52,890 bases of DNA from Paenibacillus dakarensis (lineage in GTDB: Bacteria > Bacillota > Bacilli > Paenibacillales > Paenibacillaceae): NCBI RefSeq assembly GCF_001373415.1, contig NZ_CDSE01000014.1, forward strand, positions 1 through 52,890, written 5' to 3'. Positions within the stretch are counted from its first letter, which is position 1, and each line of letters starts with the position of its first letter. Position numbers and translations under genes: made by a program. This document shows positions 52,871-52,890 of the stretch, in pieces. The notes beneath the pieces were generated by a model that worked only from the letters and a program-made list of their open reading frames with translations, ran no database searches and had not been told where the DNA came from.

Positions 52871-52890
52871 TGGCTCCCCGAACAGGACTC
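52871..52890 (-). tRNA. tRNA 3' end, cut by window edge (isotype not determined)
   Basis: The last 20 bases read, on the minus strand, GAGTCCTGTTCGGGGAGCCA: the T-arm 3' half, acceptor strand and CCA of another tRNA. The acceptor TCGGGGA would fit tRNA-Asn, the usual neighbour of tRNA-Thr in such clusters, but the anticodon is outside the window. Confidence 0.75.

Overview
The window looks like a chromosome segment of a Gram-positive, spore-former-type bacterium of the Bacillota, most likely Paenibacillus or a close relative. This is inferred from the gene order sigW-rsiW-cdaA-cdaR-glmM-glmS with a glmS ribozyme, class Ib NrdIEF, CUT1 sugar-importer genes with GH30 and GH13 hydrolases, strong GGAGG ribosome sites, and an eleven-member tRNA block with Bacillales-type members. 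No 16S gene or other direct taxonomic marker is present.

Layout. 1-4.7 kb: an M3 peptidase cut by the left edge, a decayed spo0M, an LLM oxidoreductase and ring-cleaving dioxygenase pair, and a MarR regulator. 4.8-6.7 kb: an ABC-F ribosome-protection gene with a long leader that holds two short leader peptides, an intrinsic terminator and a hairpin hiding the ribosome site. 6.8-12.95 kb: a LacI-regulated oligosaccharide import operon (two permeases, a binding lipoprotein, an intracellular GH30), with the same ATAAAAACGTTTTTAT operator core at both promoters. 13.2-17.4 kb: a Fur-box-controlled siderophore importer. 17.5-22.4 kb: a small membrane-anchored protein, a GH13 alpha-glucosidase, a broken SDR gene and a 607-residue protein of unknown function.

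22.6-30.0 kb is a B12-economy locus. It has class Ib ribonucleotide reductase (nrdI-nrdE-nrdF) behind an adenosylcobalamin riboswitch and a pair of NrdR boxes, then a divergent MetR/MtaR-type LysR gene and metE, the cobalamin-independent methionine synthase. Both enzymes are the B12-free alternatives to B12-dependent isozymes.

30.5-37.8 kb is accessory DNA. It contains two bacterial PH-domain proteins, an ABC ATPase remnant, a degenerate IS3-family element, a sensor-kinase remnant, a decayed tnsC-like gene and, abutting glmS, a 2,170-bp Tn7-like element. That element has no tns genes, Tn7-type ends and a perfect ATTTA target duplication exactly in the 21-25 nt interval after the glmS stop codon. 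It carries a TetR regulator, a paired SMR exporter and an unknown 130-residue protein. A second, unrelated Tn7-type end lies 14 bp further out, so two transposons appear to have used the same attachment site in turn.

37.8-45.4 kb: the conserved envelope-stress and cell-wall cluster (sigW, rsiW, cdaA, cdaR, glmM, ribozyme, glmS). 45.6-48.4 kb: PEP carboxylase. 48.9-51.8 kb: an AT-rich gene for a large two-module beta-helix surface protein. 51.9-52.9 kb: ten complete tRNA genes and the 3' end of an eleventh, all on the minus strand.
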